Shown: piece after piece, positions 34,349 to 42,911 of the stretch
Numbering within the stretch: the stretch's first letter is position 1
Layout: the number at the start of each line of letters is the position of its first letter
Assembly: GCF_049532985.1 (NCBI RefSeq)
Contig: NZ_CP186693.1
Span: 5,208,001 to 5,272,000, forward strand
Length of the DNA: 64,000 bases
Direction: 5' to 3'
Source of the DNA: Promicromonospora sp049532985
GTDB lineage: Bacteria; Actinomycetota; Actinomycetes; Actinomycetales; Cellulomonadaceae
Program-made: the position numbers and the translations under genes
The notes under the pieces: generated by a model
The model's input: the letters and a program-made list of their open reading frames with translations, nothing else
Told to the model about the DNA's origin: nothing
The model's database searches: none

Positions 34349-35268
34349 TCGACCTGCGCATCTTCACCGAGCCCCAGCAGGGCGCGACCTACGACGACCA
34401 GCTCGCCGTCGCCCAGGCGACCGAGCGACTGGGCTTCAGCGCCTTCTTCCGCTCCGACCACTACCTGGCCATGGGCCGCGAGGGTCTGCCCGGCCCCACC
34501 GACTCCTGGGTCACGCTCGCCGGCCTCGCCCGGGAGACGTCGACCGTGCGGCTCGGCACGCTCGTGTCGTCGGCCACGTTCCGGCACCCCGGCGTGCTGG
34601 CCATCCAGGTGGCCCAGGTGGATCAGATGTCCGGCGGGCGCGTCGAGCTCGGCCTCGGCACCGGCTGGTACGCCGCCGAGCACAGCGCCTACGGCATCCC
34701 GTTCCCCGAGAAGCGCTTCGGCATCCTGGAGGAGCAGCTCGCCGTCGTCACCGGCCTCTGGGGCACGCCCGTCGGTGAGAAGTTCTCCTTCTCCGGTGAG
34801 CACTACCAGATCACCGACTCGCCGGCGCTGCCCAAGCCCGTGCAGACCAGGATCCCGGTGCTGGTGGGCGGCGGCGGCCCGCGCCGCACGCCCGCCCTGG
34901 CGGCGCGCTACGGCGACGAGTACAACCAGTCCTTCCCGGAGATCAGCGGGATCGGCGCGCGCATCAAGGTGGTCGAGAAGGCCCTGTCCGACGCCGGTCG
35001 CGACCCCGGATCCATCGTCCAGTCGGTGGCGCTCGTCGCCGCCGTCGGGCAGGACGAGGCCGAGTTCACGCGACGCGCGGCCGCCATCGGGCGCGAGCCC
35101 GCCGAGCTGCGCGAGCACGGCATCGCCGGGACCGTCGCCGAGGCGGTGGACCGGCTGAAGGCCCTGGAGGCGGAGGGGGTCCAGCGCGTCTACCTGCAGG
35201 TCCTGGACCTGGCCGACCTGGACCACCTGGACCTGTTCGCCCGCGAGGTGCGCCGCCAGCTCGGCTGA
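34342..35268 (+). CDS. LLM-class F420-dependent oxidoreductase
   Basis: 308 residues from GTG 34342. The bacterial-luciferase-like TIM barrel shows ATERLGFSAFFRSDHYL, VRLGTLVSSATFRHPGVLA and VELGLGTGWYAAEHSAYG, typical of F420-type LLM enzymes. The C-terminal GTVAEAVDRLKALEAEGVQRVYLQ is also conserved. It would transfer hydride between F420H2 and an unknown substrate. Start codons of this gene and the divergent membrane-protein gene overlap, suggesting leaderless transcripts or a different start. Confidence 0.85.
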   Translation: MTLDLRIFTEPQQGATYDDQLAVAQATERLGFSAFFRSDHYLAMGREGLPGPTDSWVTLAGLARETSTVRLGTLVSSATFRHPGVLAIQVAQVDQMSGGRVELGLGTGWYAAEHSAYGIPFPEKRFGILEEQLAVVTGLWGTPVGEKFSFSGEHYQITDSPALPKPVQTRIPVLVGGGGPRRTPALAARYGDEYNQSFPEISGIGARIKVVEKALSDAGRDPGSIVQSVALVAAVGQDEAEFTRRAAAIGREPAELREHGIAGTVAEAVDRLKALEAEGVQRVYLQVLDLADLDHLDLFAREVRRQLG

Positions 35269-35280
35269 GCCGGCCGCGGA

Positions 35281-35305
35281 TCACCCGCCCGGGGAGGCCG
35301 GGTGA
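35281..35305 (+). terminator. Terminator-like hairpin after the LLM gene
   Basis: TCACCCG (35281-35287) pairs with CGGGTGA (35299-35305) around a GC-rich loop, 12 bp after the stop codon. No U-run follows, which is common in high-GC actinobacteria. Confidence 0.5.
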
Positions 35306-35365
35306 GAGAAACCTTCCTAGGGTCGGTGCCGGGGCGTGGGCCCCGACACCGACCTGGGAGGGTTC

Positions 35366-36241
35366 ATGCAGAGCTTTTCTCGTGGCTTTTCTCGTGCCGT
35401 CCGGGCCGCGCTCGCGGCGTCCGTCCTCGCCGCCGGAACCCTCGCCGCGGTCCCCGTGGCCGTCGCCGAGGGCGACCACCAGCGCGGGCCCGACCCGACC
35501 GAGCAGAGCATCGAGGCACCGCGTGGCCCGTTCGACGTCGCCACGCTCGTCGTGACCCGGGCCGAGGCCGAGGGTTTCGGCGGCGGCACCGTCTACTACC
35601 CCACGGACACGTCCGAGGGCACGTTCGGCGCGGTCGCCGTTGCCCCCGGGTACAGCTCCTCGCAGGCCGCCGTCGCCTGGCTCGGGCCGCGCCTGGCCTC
35701 GCAGGGCTTCGTCGTGCTCACGATCGACACGATCAGCACCGCCGACGCGCCCCCGCGCCGCGGCGACCAGCTCCGGGCCGCGCTGGCGCAGCTCGCGGAC
35801 ACGGCGGTGGCGGACAGGATCGACCCCGCCCGGCTCGCCGTCATGGGCCACTCGATGGGTGGCGGCGGCAGCCTGGAGGCCGCCAAGGACGACCCGGCGC
35901 TGCGCGCCGCGATCCCGCTGGCCCCCTGGAGCGCCGACAAGACGTTCCCGGAGGTCACCACGCCCACCCTGGTCATCGGTGCCGAGGACGACGTCATCGC
36001 GCCGGTGCGCCGGCACGCCGAGCGGTTCTACGACACGCTCCCGGCCGACGGCGACAAGGCGTACCTGGAGCTGCGCGACGCGGACCACTCCGCGCCCACC
36101 GTGCCCGACACCACGATCGCCCGCTACAGCATCGCCTGGCTCAAGCGGTACGTGGACGACGACGAGCGCTACGCCCGGTTCCTCTGCCCGCCCCCGGTCC
36201 CGGACGAGGTGATCAGCGAGTACCGCAGCAGCACCTGCTGA
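35366..36241 (+). CDS. Secreted cutinase / PET-hydrolase-like polyesterase
   Basis: 291 residues with a signal peptide cut near AVA-EGD (about 34). The protein follows the Thermobifida cutinase pattern: GPDPTEQSIEA, GFGGGTVYYP, APGYSSSQAAVAWLG (oxyanion Tyr96), GHSMGGGGS with Ser163, IPLAPWSADK with Trp188, IGAEDDVIAP with Asp209, DADHSAP with His241. Cys274 and Cys291 match the C-terminal disulfide. It should hydrolyse cutin-like or aromatic polyesters outside the cell. ATG 35366 follows GGGAGG. Confidence 0.87.
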   Translation: MQSFSRGFSRAVRAALAASVLAAGTLAAVPVAVAEGDHQRGPDPTEQSIEAPRGPFDVATLVVTRAEAEGFGGGTVYYPTDTSEGTFGAVAVAPGYSSSQAAVAWLGPRLASQGFVVLTIDTISTADAPPRRGDQLRAALAQLADTAVADRIDPARLAVMGHSMGGGGSLEAAKDDPALRAAIPLAPWSADKTFPEVTTPTLVIGAEDDVIAPVRRHAERFYDTLPADGDKAYLELRDADHSAPTVPDTTIARYSIAWLKRYVDDDERYARFLCPPPVPDEVISEYRSSTC

Positions 36242-36322
36242 CCGGGGCCGGCCGTTCTCGACCGGGGTGGGCCGGTAAGATCCGCGCGACACTGACGCCC
36301 CGCGAGATCAAGGACAACAGCG

Positions 36323-37585
36323 ATGCGACTCGGCTGGAAGCTGCACGGTGACGGCACCCGCATCACCCCGGGCGAGGTGGTCGCCCCCGACGAGCGCCTG
36401 AGCTGGCCGCGCACCGTCGGGATCGGTCTGCAGCACATCGTCGCGATGTTCGGCGCCACGTTCCTGGTGCCGGTGCTCACCGGGTTCGACCCTGGGACCA
36501 CGCTCTTCTTCTCGGCGCTCGGCACCATCACGTTCCTGCTGATCACGGGCAACCGGCTGCCGAGCTACCTGGGGTCGAGCTTCGCGTTCATCGCGCCGAT
36601 CCTGGCGGCCACGGCCTCGGGCGGCCAGTCCGTCGCGATCGGCGGCATCCTCGCCACCGGCGTGCTGCTGGCGATCATCGGCGCGGTGGTGCACTTCGCG
36701 GGCCCGCGCTGGATCCAGGCGGCCATGCCGCCCGTGGTCACGGGCGTCATCGTCGCGCTCATCGGGCTCAACCTGGCGCCGGCGGCGTGGGGCAACTTCA
36801 AGGAGGCCCCCCTCACCGCCGTCGTGACCCTCGGCTCGATCATCCTGATCCAGGTCCTGTTCCGGGGTCTGCTCGGCCGCCTCGCCATCCTGCTGGGCGT
36901 GGCGATCGGCTATGCGTTCGCCGCGGTGCGCGGCGAGGTCGACTTCACGAAGGTCGATCAGGCCGGCTGGGTCGGCCTGCCGCACTTCGTGGCCCCGTCG
37001 TTCGACCCGGCCGTGCTCGGCCTGTTCCTCCCGGTGGTGCTCGTGCTCGTCGCCGAGAACGTGGGCCACGTGAAGTCGGTGGCCGCCATGACCGGGCGGG
37101 ACTACGACCGGCTCACCGGCCGGGCGCTGCTCGCGGACGGCGTGGCCACGACGCTCGCCGGTCTCGGCGGTGGCTCCGGCACCACGACGTACGCGGAGAA
37201 CATCGGCGTCATGGCGGCGTCCCGCGTGTACTCGACCGCGGCCTACTGGGTGGCCGCGGTCGGTGCGCTGGTGCTCAGCCTGTCGCCGAAGTTCGGGGCG
37301 CTGATCGCCACCGTGCCCGCCGGGGTGCTCGGCGGCGCCACCACCATGCTCTACGGGATGATCGGCATCCTCGGTGCCCGCATCTGGGTGCAGGCGCGCG
37401 TCGACTTCTCCGACCCGGTGAACCTCACGACGGCGGCCGTGCCGCTCATCATCGGCATCGCGAACTTCACCTGGACCGCCGGGGACCTGGAGTTCGGCGG
37501 CATCGCGCTGGGCACCGCCGCGGCCCTGGTGATCTACCACGTCATGGGCGCGATCGGCCGCTGGCGCGGCACGGCCCAGGCCTGA
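36323..37585 (+). CDS. uraA: Uracil/xanthine permease (NCS2, UraA-like)
   Basis: 420 residues, about 14 membrane helices. NCS2 features are visible: GLQHIVAMFGATFLVPVLTG, GSSFAFIAP, the GLNLAP region, VLVAENVGHVKSV with the key Glu, and GTTTYAENIGVMAAS with the second Glu. The order and motifs match UraA-type proton-coupled uracil importers more than purine members. It is monocistronic and ends at a strong bidirectional terminator. Confidence 0.9.
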   Translation: MRLGWKLHGDGTRITPGEVVAPDERLSWPRTVGIGLQHIVAMFGATFLVPVLTGFDPGTTLFFSALGTITFLLITGNRLPSYLGSSFAFIAPILAATASGGQSVAIGGILATGVLLAIIGAVVHFAGPRWIQAAMPPVVTGVIVALIGLNLAPAAWGNFKEAPLTAVVTLGSIILIQVLFRGLLGRLAILLGVAIGYAFAAVRGEVDFTKVDQAGWVGLPHFVAPSFDPAVLGLFLPVVLVLVAENVGHVKSVAAMTGRDYDRLTGRALLADGVATTLAGLGGGSGTTTYAENIGVMAASRVYSTAAYWVAAVGALVLSLSPKFGALIATVPAGVLGGATTMLYGMIGILGARIWVQARVDFSDPVNLTTAAVPLIIGIANFTWTAGDLEFGGIALGTAAALVIYHVMGAIGRWRGTAQA

Positions 37586-37591
37586 CGTGCG

Positions 37592-37625
37592 CCGGCCGGC
37601 CACGCGACGACGCGTGGCCGGCCGG
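37592..37625. terminator. Bidirectional terminator between uraA and a secreted-protein gene
   Basis: CCGGCCGGCCACGCG (37592-37606) and CGCGTGGCCGGCCGG (37611-37625) form a perfect 15-bp stem with loop ACGA. It sits between two converging genes. Confidence 0.8.
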
Positions 37626-37652
37626 TGCCGGTCCCTCAGGCGGTCAGCCCGA

Positions 37653-38213
37653 TCACGGGCACCAGGTACGGGCCGACGGCGAGTACCGCGTGACCGTCGT
37701 CCGCTGCGTGCCGTCCGCCAGCTTGTAGCGGATCGTGGCCGCCGCGCGCAGCGGCAGCGTCTCGCCCGCGCCGTAGCAGGTCATCCACGTGGTGTGGTAG
37801 GCGCGGTCGCGGTAGCCGAACCAGCCGTCCGCGTCGTCCTTCCACGTGCCGCTCAGGAGCTGCCACTTGCCGCCCGCGTAGGCCTGGATCCGCAGGTCCA
37901 CCGCGAGGACGTCGTAGTCCTTGCCGCCGTCGATGTCCGTGACCATCGCCTCGCCGTAGAAGCGCGGGCCGTCCTTGTACAGGTACATGCAGCTGCGCAC
38001 CTGGGCGGGCTCGTTGACCCCCGGCTTGCAGGAGCGGTAGTACACCTCCGCGGCCGGAGCCGCGGCACCGGACGCCACACGGGCGGTGCTGACCGCCGGG
38101 GCGGCCGTCAGCTCGGCGGTGTCGCGGGCCTGCGCCGGGGCGACCGCCGCCAGGGCGGTGGCGATCCCGAGGGCGGCCACGGCAGCGGCGACCCGGTGGA
38201 GCCTTCTCATCAT
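37653..38213 (-). CDS. Secreted small protein of unknown function
   Basis: 186 residues from ATG 38213, which follows AGGAGA. A signal peptide (about 1-30, AVAPAQA-RDT) leads to a beta-rich mature domain with five Cys (in RSCKP, RSCMY, TCYG and the C-terminal TWCP), so disulfides are likely. No family recognised. It is convergent with uraA. Confidence 0.75.
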   Translation of the reverse strand: MMRRLHRVAAAVAALGIATALAAVAPAQARDTAELTAAPAVSTARVASGAAAPAAEVYYRSCKPGVNEPAQVRSCMYLYKDGPRFYGEAMVTDIDGGKDYDVLAVDLRIQAYAGGKWQLLSGTWKDDADGWFGYRDRAYHTTWMTCYGAGETLPLRAAATIRYKLADGTQRTTVTRYSPSARTWCP

Positions 38214-38340
38214 GGATTCTCCTGTCTGGGGTGAGTATCTCGTGGGCATTATTTCCGGTATGCGGCGCGGGAGGCGGCACTTTTCGGGGTCACCCCCGGG
38301 TGATTTGCTGGCACATCGGCTGAACGCGCGTATAGGATGC

Positions 38341-38354
38341 TGAACATGCGTTCA
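38341..38354. promoter_or_regulatory. Palindrome over the tetR start codon
   Basis: TGAACATGCGTTCA has 5-bp inverted arms and contains the ATG at 38346. A related half-site TGAACGCGCG starts 20 bp upstream (38321). Likely autoregulatory operator of the following TetR protein; a TATAGGAT -10-like box lies between the two copies. Confidence 0.6.
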
Positions 38355-39056
38355 ACGAGCGGTGCCGAGCAGTCCCCGGGCGGAGGCGCGCCCGGCGACG
38401 CCGACCGCACGGCGCGGTCCCGCATCCGGGACGCCGCGATCAGCCGGTTCGCCGTCGAGGGCTTCGGCGCCTCCGTGCGGTCCATCGCGGCCGACGCCGG
38501 GGTCAGCGCGGGCCTCGTGATGCACCACTTCGGCTCGAAGGACCGGCTCCGCGCCGAGTGCGACGCGCACCTGCTGGCCACGATCAGCCGGCTCAAGCGC
38601 GAGAACGTCGAGATCGTGGCGTCCGGGCAGAGCTTCTTCCAGCGGTTCGCCGCCGCCGAGGAGAACGCCGTGATCCTCGGCTACGTGCTGCGCTCGATGC
38701 AGGACGGCGGGGAGCTCGCCCGCGAGTTCCTCGCCCACATGGTCGACGACGCGGTGGGCTACGCCCGCGACGGCGTCGCCGCCGGGGTGCTCGTGCCCAG
38801 CCGGGACGAGGCGGCCCGCGCCCGCTACCTCACGCTCTCGTCCCTCGGCGCGCTGCTGCTCGAGGTGACCCTGGACCCGCCGTCGGACCCGGGCGACCTC
38901 ACCGCCATCGTCCGCGACTACATGACCAACAGCTACCTGCCCATGATGGAGCTGTTCACCGAGGGATTCCTCACCTCTCGCCGCATGCTCGACGAGTACC
39001 TCCTGTACGTACCGGACCCGCCGTCGCGCGACGGGGCAGCGCCCGCCCCTGGCTGA
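38346..39056 (+). CDS. TetR-family regulator of an ABC exporter
   Basis: 236 residues (an upstream in-frame ATG at 38337 adds three). The helix-turn-helix is FGASVRSIAADAGVSAGLVM then HHFGSKDRL, in the N-terminal 75 residues. It lies 68 bp upstream of an ABC exporter pair on the same strand, so it probably represses that drug or antibiotic exporter together with itself. Confidence 0.87.
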   Translation: MRSTSGAEQSPGGGAPGDADRTARSRIRDAAISRFAVEGFGASVRSIAADAGVSAGLVMHHFGSKDRLRAECDAHLLATISRLKRENVEIVASGQSFFQRFAAAEENAVILGYVLRSMQDGGELAREFLAHMVDDAVGYARDGVAAGVLVPSRDEAARARYLTLSSLGALLLEVTLDPPSDPGDLTAIVRDYMTNSYLPMMELFTEGFLTSRRMLDEYLLYVPDPPSRDGAAPAPG

Positions 39057-39124
39057 CCGGTTCCCCGGCCCCCACTGGCACTGCCCTGACACGGACCCCC
39101 ACCACGTCAGAGAGCGAGTACGCC

Positions 39125-40069
39125 ATGACCGCCACACCAGCGATCGAGATCTACGACCTGCGCAAGTCCTTCGGCAGCGTCCGGGCCCTGGACGGCCTGG
39201 ACCTCACCGTCCAGCCCGGGGAGGTCCGGGGTTTCCTGGGACCCAACGGCGCCGGCAAGTCCACCACCATCCGGGTGCTGCTCGGGCTGCTCCGGGCCGA
39301 GTCTGGCACGGCCCGCCTGTTCGGCGGCGACGTCTGGCGTGACGCCGTCGCGCTGCACCGACGCATCACCTACGTGCCCGGCGACGTGAGCCTGTGGCCC
39401 AACCTGACCGGCGGCGAGTGCATCGACTACCTCGCCCGCCTCAGCGGGCGCGCCGACCGGGCCCGCCTCAAGGCCCGCAAGGCCGAGCTGCTCGAGCGCT
39501 TCGAGCTGGACCCTCGCAAGAAGGCGCGCACCTACTCCAAGGGCAACCGGCAGAAGGTCGCCCTGGTGGCGGCCTTCCTGACCGACCCCGAGCTGTACGT
39601 GCTCGACGAGCCCACCTCCGGGCTGGACCCCCTCATGGAGGCCGTGTTCACCGAGTACGTGCGGGAGGCCAAGGCGGCGGGCCGGTCCGTGCTCCTGAGC
39701 AGCCACATCCTGTCCGAGGTCGAGAAGGTGTGCGACACCGTCACGATCATCCGCAACGGCGTGGACGTCGAGTCCGGCACGCTCGACGAGCTGCGCCACC
39801 TCACCCGCACGAGCGTGACCGCCGTGGTCGGGGCCGACCCCGCGGCCCTCGCCGACCTGATCGGGGTGCACGACCTGGTCGGCACGCCCTCCGACGGCGC
39901 CGGGACCCGGGTCACGTTCGACGTCGACAACGCGCAGATCGGCACCGTGCTGTCCGCCGTCACCGCCCTCGGCGTGCGCAGCCTCACCGCGACCCCGCCG
40001 TCGCTGGAGGAGCTGTTCCTGCGCCACTACGGCGACGCGCTGCAGTCCGAGACGGCAGGTACGCGATGA
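39125..40069 (+). CDS. ABC transporter ATP-binding protein (drug/antibiotic exporter type)
   Basis: 314 residues. Walker A GPNGAGKST, signature YSKGNRQKVAL (a variant of LSGGQ), Walker B LYVLDEPTSGLD and the H-loop SSHILSEV are all present. The C-terminal 90 residues form the accessory domain of DrrA-like ATPases. The stop overlaps the permease start by 4 bp (ATGA). With the TetR regulator it makes a three-gene export unit. Confidence 0.92.
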   Translation: MTATPAIEIYDLRKSFGSVRALDGLDLTVQPGEVRGFLGPNGAGKSTTIRVLLGLLRAESGTARLFGGDVWRDAVALHRRITYVPGDVSLWPNLTGGECIDYLARLSGRADRARLKARKAELLERFELDPRKKARTYSKGNRQKVALVAAFLTDPELYVLDEPTSGLDPLMEAVFTEYVREAKAAGRSVLLSSHILSEVEKVCDTVTIIRNGVDVESGTLDELRHLTRTSVTAVVGADPAALADLIGVHDLVGTPSDGAGTRVTFDVDNAQIGTVLSAVTALGVRSLTATPPSLEELFLRHYGDALQSETAGTR

Positions 40070-41721
40070 GCGCCGCCGTCGCCACGCCGCCGGTTCCTGC
40101 CGTCGCCGGCCCTGCGCTCGGGTCCACCCTCACCGGTACGGGCATGCTGCTGCGGTTCATGCTCCGCCGCGACCGCACGCGGATCCTCTGGTGGACCCTC
40201 GGCGTCACGCTCCTGTACGCGGGCGGGCTGGGCGAGTACGTGCTGCTCGACGACCCCGACGCCAGCGCCGCCCGCTCGGTGCTGGTTTCGTCGCCCGCGA
40301 TGGTCTCCATGACCGGGCCGGGCTACGGCATCGACGACTACACCCCCGGCGCCGCCGTCGCGAACGAGTTCATCCTCTGGGTCGTGCTCACGCTGGCCGT
40401 GATGAGCATCCTCCAGGTCGTGCGGCACACCCGTGCCGAGGAGGAGAGCAGCAGGTCCGAGCTCGTGCGTGCCGGTGCGGTGGGCCGTCATGCGCCGTCC
40501 GTGGCAGCCCTGCTCCTGGTGCTCGTCATGAACGTCGTCATCGCCGTGACCAGCGCGGTGGCGGTCACCGCGCAGGGCTTCGACGCGGGACAGTCGTTCG
40601 CGATGACCTCCGCGATCGCGCTCGGGGCGCTCGTCTTCGGTGCGGTCGCGCTCGTCGCTGCCCAGGCGTACGAGCACGGCCGGGGAGCCGTCGGCGTGTC
40701 CCTCGCGGCGCTCGGCGCGGCGTTCCTCCTGCGTGCGCTGGGTGACGTCCAGGAGCGGCACGGCAGCGCCCTGTCGTGGCTGTCCCCGATCGCCTGGGTC
40801 CAGCAGACCCGGGTCTTCGTGGACCTCAGGTGGTGGCCGCTCGGCCTGTGCGTCGCGGCGATCGTCGTGCTGATCGTGGTCGCCGCGTTCCTGGGTTCGC
40901 GGCGCGACTTCGGGGGCGGGCTGGTCGCCGTCCGCCCGGGCCACGCCGACGCCCGGCCCACGCTGACCGGCCCCGGGCCGCTGGCCTGGGTGCAGCAGCG
41001 GGGTGCCCTGATGTGGACGGCGCTCGGCCTCGGCCTCATGTGGCTCGGCTCCGGCACCATCATCCGGGAGGTGCCGAAGATGCTCGACGCCGTCGAGGGC
41101 AACCCCATCTACGCGGCCCTCCTCGGCAGCAACGAGGACATGGTCCGCACCTTCCTGGGCATCTTCGGCCTCTACATCGCGGCCGGTGCCGCCGCCTACG
41201 GCACCGCCGCGGCGCTCCGGGTCAAGGGCGAGGAGGAGGCGGGCCGCACGGAGATCACGCTGGCCACGCCGGTGTCCCGCGGGCGCTGGTTCGCGTCCTC
41301 GCTCGTGGTCGCGCTCCTGGGCACGGTGGTCGTCCAGCTCACCGGCGCGCTCGCGCTCTGGCTCGGCGCCGCCTCGACGGGGTACGACGACGTCCGGTTC
41401 GGCGAGTACCTGGAGCTGGGCCTCGCGTACCTGCCGGCCCTCGCGGTGCTCGTCGGTCTCGCGGCCGCCCTCTACGGCTGGCTGCCGCGGGCCACGGGCG
41501 TCGCCTGGGTGATGGTCGGGTACGTCTTCCTGGTGGGCATGTTCGCCGACCTGTTCGACCTGCCCGAGTGGGCACGCAAGATCTCGCCGTTCTGGTGGGT
41601 GGGCAACCCCGCGCTCGAACAGGTCGAGGCGTCGCACCTGTGGGGACTGGGCGGGGTGGCGGCGCTGTTGTTCGTGCTCGCCTTCGTCGGATTCCGCCGC
41701 CGGGACGTCCCGGCCGTCTGA
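40066..41721 (+). CDS. ABC exporter permease, two-domain (antibiotic exporter type)
   Basis: 551 residues with about 12 membrane helices in two similar halves of six. Each half opens with an amphipathic stretch (LLRFMLRRDRTRILWWTLG in the first) and contains an EE..R segment after its second helix (HTRAEEESSRSELVRAG; KGEEEAGRTEITLATPVSRG). This layout is typical of actinobacterial polyketide/tetronasin-type exporter permeases. It ends at a two-tier terminator hairpin. Confidence 0.88.
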   Translation: MSAAVATPPVPAVAGPALGSTLTGTGMLLRFMLRRDRTRILWWTLGVTLLYAGGLGEYVLLDDPDASAARSVLVSSPAMVSMTGPGYGIDDYTPGAAVANEFILWVVLTLAVMSILQVVRHTRAEEESSRSELVRAGAVGRHAPSVAALLLVLVMNVVIAVTSAVAVTAQGFDAGQSFAMTSAIALGALVFGAVALVAAQAYEHGRGAVGVSLAALGAAFLLRALGDVQERHGSALSWLSPIAWVQQTRVFVDLRWWPLGLCVAAIVVLIVVAAFLGSRRDFGGGLVAVRPGHADARPTLTGPGPLAWVQQRGALMWTALGLGLMWLGSGTIIREVPKMLDAVEGNPIYAALLGSNEDMVRTFLGIFGLYIAAGAAAYGTAAALRVKGEEEAGRTEITLATPVSRGRWFASSLVVALLGTVVVQLTGALALWLGAASTGYDDVRFGEYLELGLAYLPALAVLVGLAAALYGWLPRATGVAWVMVGYVFLVGMFADLFDLPEWARKISPFWWVGNPALEQVEASHLWGLGGVAALLFVLAFVGFRRRDVPAV

Positions 41722-41751
41722 CGGTCGGGCCGATGACGTTCCGACAACGAT

Positions 41752-41810
41752 CCTGACCGCGATCAGCGGCAGGACGCCGCTCCGGCGTCCTGCCGGCTGT
41801 CGCGGTCAGG
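41752..41810 (+). terminator. Two-tier hairpin after the ABC exporter
   Basis: Outer arms CCTGACCGCGA (41752-41762) and TCGCGGTCAGG (41800-41810), inner arms GGCAGGACGCCG (41768-41779) and CGGCGTCCTGCC (41783-41794), loop CTC. It lies 30 bp after the permease stop. Confidence 0.8.
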
Positions 41811-41909
41811 TACCGTCCGGTAGTGTGCGGGAGCCCGTCCGGTGCCCAGCAGGCAGGTCGTACCGCCGCTCCCGGACCGTGCCCCGCCGAGCCCAGTGAG
41901 GACGGACCG

Positions 41910-42206
41910 ATGATCTTCAAGGCCGTAGGAGACGGCCGCCCGTACCCCGAGCACGGGCGGTCGCGTTCGCGCGACTGGGTGGACGTGCCCCCGCGCCAGG
42001 TACGGCTCGACGAGCTGGTGACCACCAAGCGCACGCTCGATCTCGACACGCTTCTCGCGGAGGACTCCACGTTCTACGGCGACCTGTTCGCGCACGTCGT
42101 GGAGTACGAGGGCACGCTCTACCTGGAGGACGGCCTGCACCGCGCCGTGCGGGCGGCCCTCCAGCAGCGTCCCGTGCTCCACGCTCGTGTCCTCACCATC
42201 CGCTGA
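41910..42206 (+). CDS. Conserved small actinobacterial protein (VapB-annotated family)
   Basis: 98 residues. VDVPPRQVRLDELVTTKRTL, EDSTFYGDLFAHVV and YLEDGLHRAVRAALQQRPVLHARVL are strongly patterned. I recall such proteins being labelled 'VapB family antitoxin' in Micrococcales genomes, always beside a LytR_C gene, but no VapC partner is here. The EDGLHRAVRAA stretch resembles the DG.HR motif of ParB-like domains. Function is unknown. Confidence 0.7.
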   Translation: MIFKAVGDGRPYPEHGRSRSRDWVDVPPRQVRLDELVTTKRTLDLDTLLAEDSTFYGDLFAHVVEYEGTLYLEDGLHRAVRAALQQRPVLHARVLTIR

Positions 42207-42225
42207 CCTCAGGTAGGTTCGACGC

Positions 42226-42900
42226 GTGACAACCCCCGGGTACGACCAGGCGCGCGTGGAGCGCCGGCGCCGCGAGCACGAGCGCCAGGCCGTGGTCTTC
42301 GGTGTGCTCATCGCATTCCTGGCGGTCTGCGGCATCTTCGCGCTCGCGGTCTTCTCGGGGGCGATCAGCTCCCCGTTCAACCGGCCGTTCACCACGGTGG
42401 GCGCCTCCGAGCAGAAGACGTACCCGGTCGCCTGCCTCCCGGCGGTCGAGGGGCAGCCCGACGGTGCTCTCCCGGTCGCCTACTCCGAGATCAAGGTCCG
42501 CCTGCTCAACGCGACCGACGGTCAGCTCGGCCTCGGCCAGGCCCACGAGACCGTCCTCTCCGATCGCGGCTTCGAGATCATGGAGGTCGGCAACGTGCCC
42601 GTGGTGCTGCCCGAGTCGGAGATCCGGTTCGGCCGCACCGGCATCGTGCAGGCCTACGAGCTGGCCGCGCAGTTCCCGAAGATGCGCCTGGTGCTCGACG
42701 ACCGGGGCGGCCCCGCGGTGGACCTGCTCATCGGCGAGAATTACGACGTGCCCCTCGACGTGAAGGACGTCGACGTGGCCGCCGACCAGCCGCTGCGCAA
42801 CGCCGAGGACTGCGTGCCCGCCGACTCGATCACGCCGGAGAAGCAGATCATGCCGGCCGTGCCGGAGCAGGCCGCCGACGAGGTTCAGCCCGAGGGGTAG
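42226..42900 (+). CDS. LytR C-terminal domain protein, membrane-anchored
   Basis: 224 residues from GTG 42226. A basic N-terminus and one membrane helix (about 21-45) precede an extracytoplasmic LytR_C domain (IKVRLLNATDGQLGLGQAHETVLSDRGFEI, about 88-117, then LVLDDRG and LLIGENYD). LytR_C domains are found in cell-envelope proteins, often next to wall-polymer ligases, but here the catalytic LCP domain is absent. It probably forms an operon with the 98-residue protein 19 bp upstream. Confidence 0.87.
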   Translation: MTTPGYDQARVERRRREHERQAVVFGVLIAFLAVCGIFALAVFSGAISSPFNRPFTTVGASEQKTYPVACLPAVEGQPDGALPVAYSEIKVRLLNATDGQLGLGQAHETVLSDRGFEIMEVGNVPVVLPESEIRFGRTGIVQAYELAAQFPKMRLVLDDRGGPAVDLLIGENYDVPLDVKDVDVAADQPLRNAEDCVPADSITPEKQIMPAVPEQAADEVQPEG

Positions 42901-42911
42901 TCCCGGCTAGG

